Source: Chloroflexota bacterium (lineage in GTDB: Bacteria > Chloroflexota > Anaerolineae > Aggregatilineales > Phototrophicaceae). Taken from it: 32,490 bases of DNA. The translations under genes and the position numbers were made by a program. The stretch covers positions 1 through 32,490 of the forward strand of contig QGUR01000008.1 of assembly GCA_003242205.1 (NCBI GenBank), written 5' to 3'. Of the stretch, positions 30,565 through 32,490 are shown one piece after another; positions within the stretch are counted from its first letter, which is position 1; every line of letters begins with the position of its first letter. The notes under the pieces were generated by a model. That model worked only from the letters and a program-made list of their open reading frames with translations. It ran no database searches and was not told the origin of the DNA.

Positions 30565-32490
30565 TTGCAAATCGCTGAAAAACTCTTCCGGCAAAACACG
30601 CTGTCAGATACGTTCGTTGCGGTTCGAAATCTCCTCTTAATCATCCTGAGCATCGTCGTCATCGCGACCGCGGTTCGCCATTTCAATCACCTGCTGGCAT
30701 CCAGTAACCTGACCGGCCACGGCGGGGACTACGCCATATTCGCCGAATTCGCCAGACAACTGGCAGATGGCGGGCGGATTTACGTTGACTACTGGGACAC
30801 AAAACCCCCCGGTCTGTTCTTCTTTCTGACGCCGTTTGTTCTTCTTTTCGGTAATACCGTTTTCGCCATCCATCTGGCATCGGTCACGCTGTTTTTGCTC
30901 TTCGCTACGGGCATTTTTGGGCTCAGTCTCACGCTCACCTGGTCGCGCTTCGCCGCGCTGCTCGCCGCCGCGATAGCGCTGCTCTATACAACTTACCAGC
31001 GAGGGCCGGAAACCACCTTCGCGATGATGACATTCGGAACGTGGGCCATGTTCCTTGCCGCCGCAGCGCGGGGGCGCACGCTCTGGCTATTCGCATCCGG
31101 CATGGTGTTCGCCCTCGGCTGTCTGACCAAACAACCGCTTGTCGTTGAACTACCTATCCTGTTGCTGGTTGCCATCTGGCGTTCAAAGCCGGGTTCTGGC
31201 CGCGCGGTTCGCGCAGCTTTGAGCGTGGCCGGAGGTATTGCAGCGGTCGGAATTGCCGTTGTGATCTGGGCCGCTTCGCTTGGCATTCTCGACGCCATGA
31301 TCTATCGCGTTGTACGGATCAGCGCTCAATATGTGTTTACGGACGACGGCGGCTGGCATTTCCGCGAGGATACCCAAGGGCTGCTGGAAACGTATCTGCT
31401 CCGTCAGGCGTGGCCCTACCTGCGCCCCCTCGCGCTCGTCGCCGCTGTGGCGATCGTCGGGCTAGCGTTGCGAGCGCGCAGGCAGCGCGGTTGGCTCATA
31501 GCGCTTGTCTGGCTCGCAGCCTCGCTTGCGGGCGCCAGCATTGCCCGGGGATGGCGTGCCGATTATTTCACTCAGGCGCTTCCCTCGCTGCTAACGCTGG
31601 TGGCTTTCGGGGCAGCAAGTAGCGGACGATTCAGGCAAGGCTGGCAAGTAATCCTCACCGGAGTGTGTCTGGTAGCGGCTAATCTGTTCATCCCGCCCTA
31701 TGCGAATGCCTCTATCGCTACGGCGCGCACCATGCCGGAAGAAGATGCCGTGATCGAAGTCGTCCTGTCCAGCACTGACGAGGATGATTGTATCTGGACA
31801 TGGGGCAGTCTGGCCGTCGTCAATTACCTTACAGGCCGCGATTCGTGTGCCAGCGCCGCGCTGGATGCGTTTGTCATGGACAGTACGGCATTTCCCGTTG
31901 TGGAAACCCGCATCGAATACATGCAGGAAATGGCCTACGCCATGCCCAGCGTTCTGATCCAGGCCTTCGACTGGGGCTACTTCCCGGAACTGCAAAAATA
32001 CACCGACCGCTATCGTGGCGAGCTTCTGCTTGAGAGTGCCCGCTACCACGTTTATGATGTCGACCGCTCGTCGTGGCACGCGCTGGAGACGCCGGTCAAC
32101 TTCGGTGGTGAGGTGGCGCTCATCGGCTACGACATTTTCGACGCGCCAGCCGAAGTTTGCCCCGGCGACACGCTCCAACTGGCCCTCACGTGGCAACACA
32201 TCAGCCGCCCTACGCACGAGTATCAGGTTTTTGTCCAGCTACTGACGCCAGACGAGCAGGCCAAAATTGCCGGATACGATGGCGTGCCTGTATCAAGACG
32301 CCCGACCTATACATGGGTCAACTCCGGTGAAGTCATCCTCGGCGAACCGTTCGAATTAACGATTCCTGAAACCACACGGGAAGGAACCTACCCGCTGGTG
32401 GCCGGGCTGTACGACGTCGAAACCACGGAGCCTGTTTCAGCACAAACCTCAAACGACGCTACACGGGGAAACTATGCGATTATTGCACAG
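30565..32490 (+). CDS. GT39/ArnT-like membrane glycosyltransferase, 3'-truncated
   Basis: The frame is open from just after a stop at 30526-30528 to the window end; 642 codons are visible from the TTG at 30565, the first plausible start, since no early ATG or GTG exists in frame. A first membrane helix (NLLLIILSIVVIATAV) is followed by an external loop with GHGGDYAIFAEFARQLADG and VDYWDTKPPG, the hallmark acidic and KPP motifs of PMT/ArnT-type GT-C enzymes, which use polyprenyl-phosphate sugars. About nine more helices run to about residue 370. Then comes an external domain, and from about residue 510 a beta-rich module (ALIGYDIFDA, LQLALTWQHIS, YQVFVQLLTPDEQAK, GTYPLVAGLYDV) similar to the end of the gene at 13409-15778. 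Acceptor unknown. Confidence 0.88.
   Translation, partial: MQIAEKLFRQNTLSDTFVAVRNLLLIILSIVVIATAVRHFNHLLASSNLTGHGGDYAIFAEFARQLADGGRIYVDYWDTKPPGLFFFLTPFVLLFGNTVFAIHLASVTLFLLFATGIFGLSLTLTWSRFAALLAAAIALLYTTYQRGPETTFAMMTFGTWAMFLAAAARGRTLWLFASGMVFALGCLTKQPLVVELPILLLVAIWRSKPGSGRAVRAALSVAGGIAAVGIAVVIWAASLGILDAMIYRVVRISAQYVFTDDGGWHFREDTQGLLETYLLRQAWPYLRPLALVAAVAIVGLALRARRQRGWLIALVWLAASLAGASIARGWRADYFTQALPSLLTLVAFGAASSGRFRQGWQVILTGVCLVAANLFIPPYANASIATARTMPEEDAVIEVVLSSTDEDDCIWTWGSLAVVNYLTGRDSCASAALDAFVMDSTAFPVVETRIEYMQEMAYAMPSVLIQAFDWGYFPELQKYTDRYRGELLLESARYHVYDVDRSSWHALETPVNFGGEVALIGYDIFDAPAEVCPGDTLQLALTWQHISRPTHEYQVFVQLLTPDEQAKIAGYDGVPVSRRPTYTWVNSGEVILGEPFELTIPETTREGTYPLVAGLYDVETTEPVSAQTSNDATRGNYAIIAQ

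Noticed and set aside
30637..32217. Minus-strand open frames in the last 1.9 kb
   Set aside because: They are antisense to a long plus-strand frame with GT39 motifs (GGDYAIF, DTKPPG) and ordered membrane helices that is open to the window end.

Overview
The window is a GC-rich (about 60% by eye), gene-dense bacterial segment with 21 protein-coding genes, two of them cut by the window edges. I see no rRNA, tRNA, CRISPR array, insertion sequence or phage gene. The gene set suggests a Chloroflexota bacterium, probably Anaerolineae-like. It has a hybrid histidine kinase with many GAF domains, a futalosine-type menaquinone operon, large GT-C-type membrane glycosyltransferases with extracellular C-terminal modules, and a MalEFG-type ABC operon under a LacI regulator. 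The phylum call is an inference from this combination, because no marker gene is present.

Layout: (1) 1-9247, plus strand: the 3' part of a >2100-residue hybrid kinase, a threonine-synthase-like PLP enzyme fused to a response-regulator receiver domain, and an EamA/DMT transporter. These probably form one operon. The first 43 bases are an exact inverted copy of bases 80-122, so the left edge looks like an assembly or amplification fold-back and the kinase N-terminus is missing. (2) 9359-11057, minus strand: a DoxX-family membrane protein and MoaA. (3) 11222-15778, plus strand: two tandem paralogous GT-C-like membrane proteins, then an App1-type (DUF2183) phosphatase at 15966-17153 with its own promoter. 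(4) 17164-23013, minus strand: a LacI regulator, Cys-type sulfatase, solute-binding protein and two permeases. This is a catabolic operon with two LacI-type operators placed around its promoter. (5) 23136-25058, minus strand: arylamine N-acetyltransferase and a GT9 glycosyltransferase. (6) 25217-29302, plus strand: mqnE, a MOSC-domain gene, mqnA and mqnC, behind a good sigma-70-like promoter followed by a 16-bp dyad. (7) 29309-30403, minus strand: a CoiA-like nuclease-family protein. (8) 30565-end, plus strand: a GT39-like membrane glycosyltransferase that runs off the window.

The strongest candidate for something new is the first operon. A giant multi-GAF kinase is followed after 3 bp by a metabolic PLP enzyme carrying its own receiver domain, and then by a transporter from the superfamily that includes threonine/homoserine exporters. 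This suggests, but does not prove, direct phosphorelay control of amino-acid metabolism at the enzyme level. Secondary points of interest are the two-operator LacI control region, the MOSC gene inside the menaquinone operon, the dyad downstream of the mqn promoter, and a putative C-terminal beta-rich module shared by two different classes of membrane glycosyltransferase.
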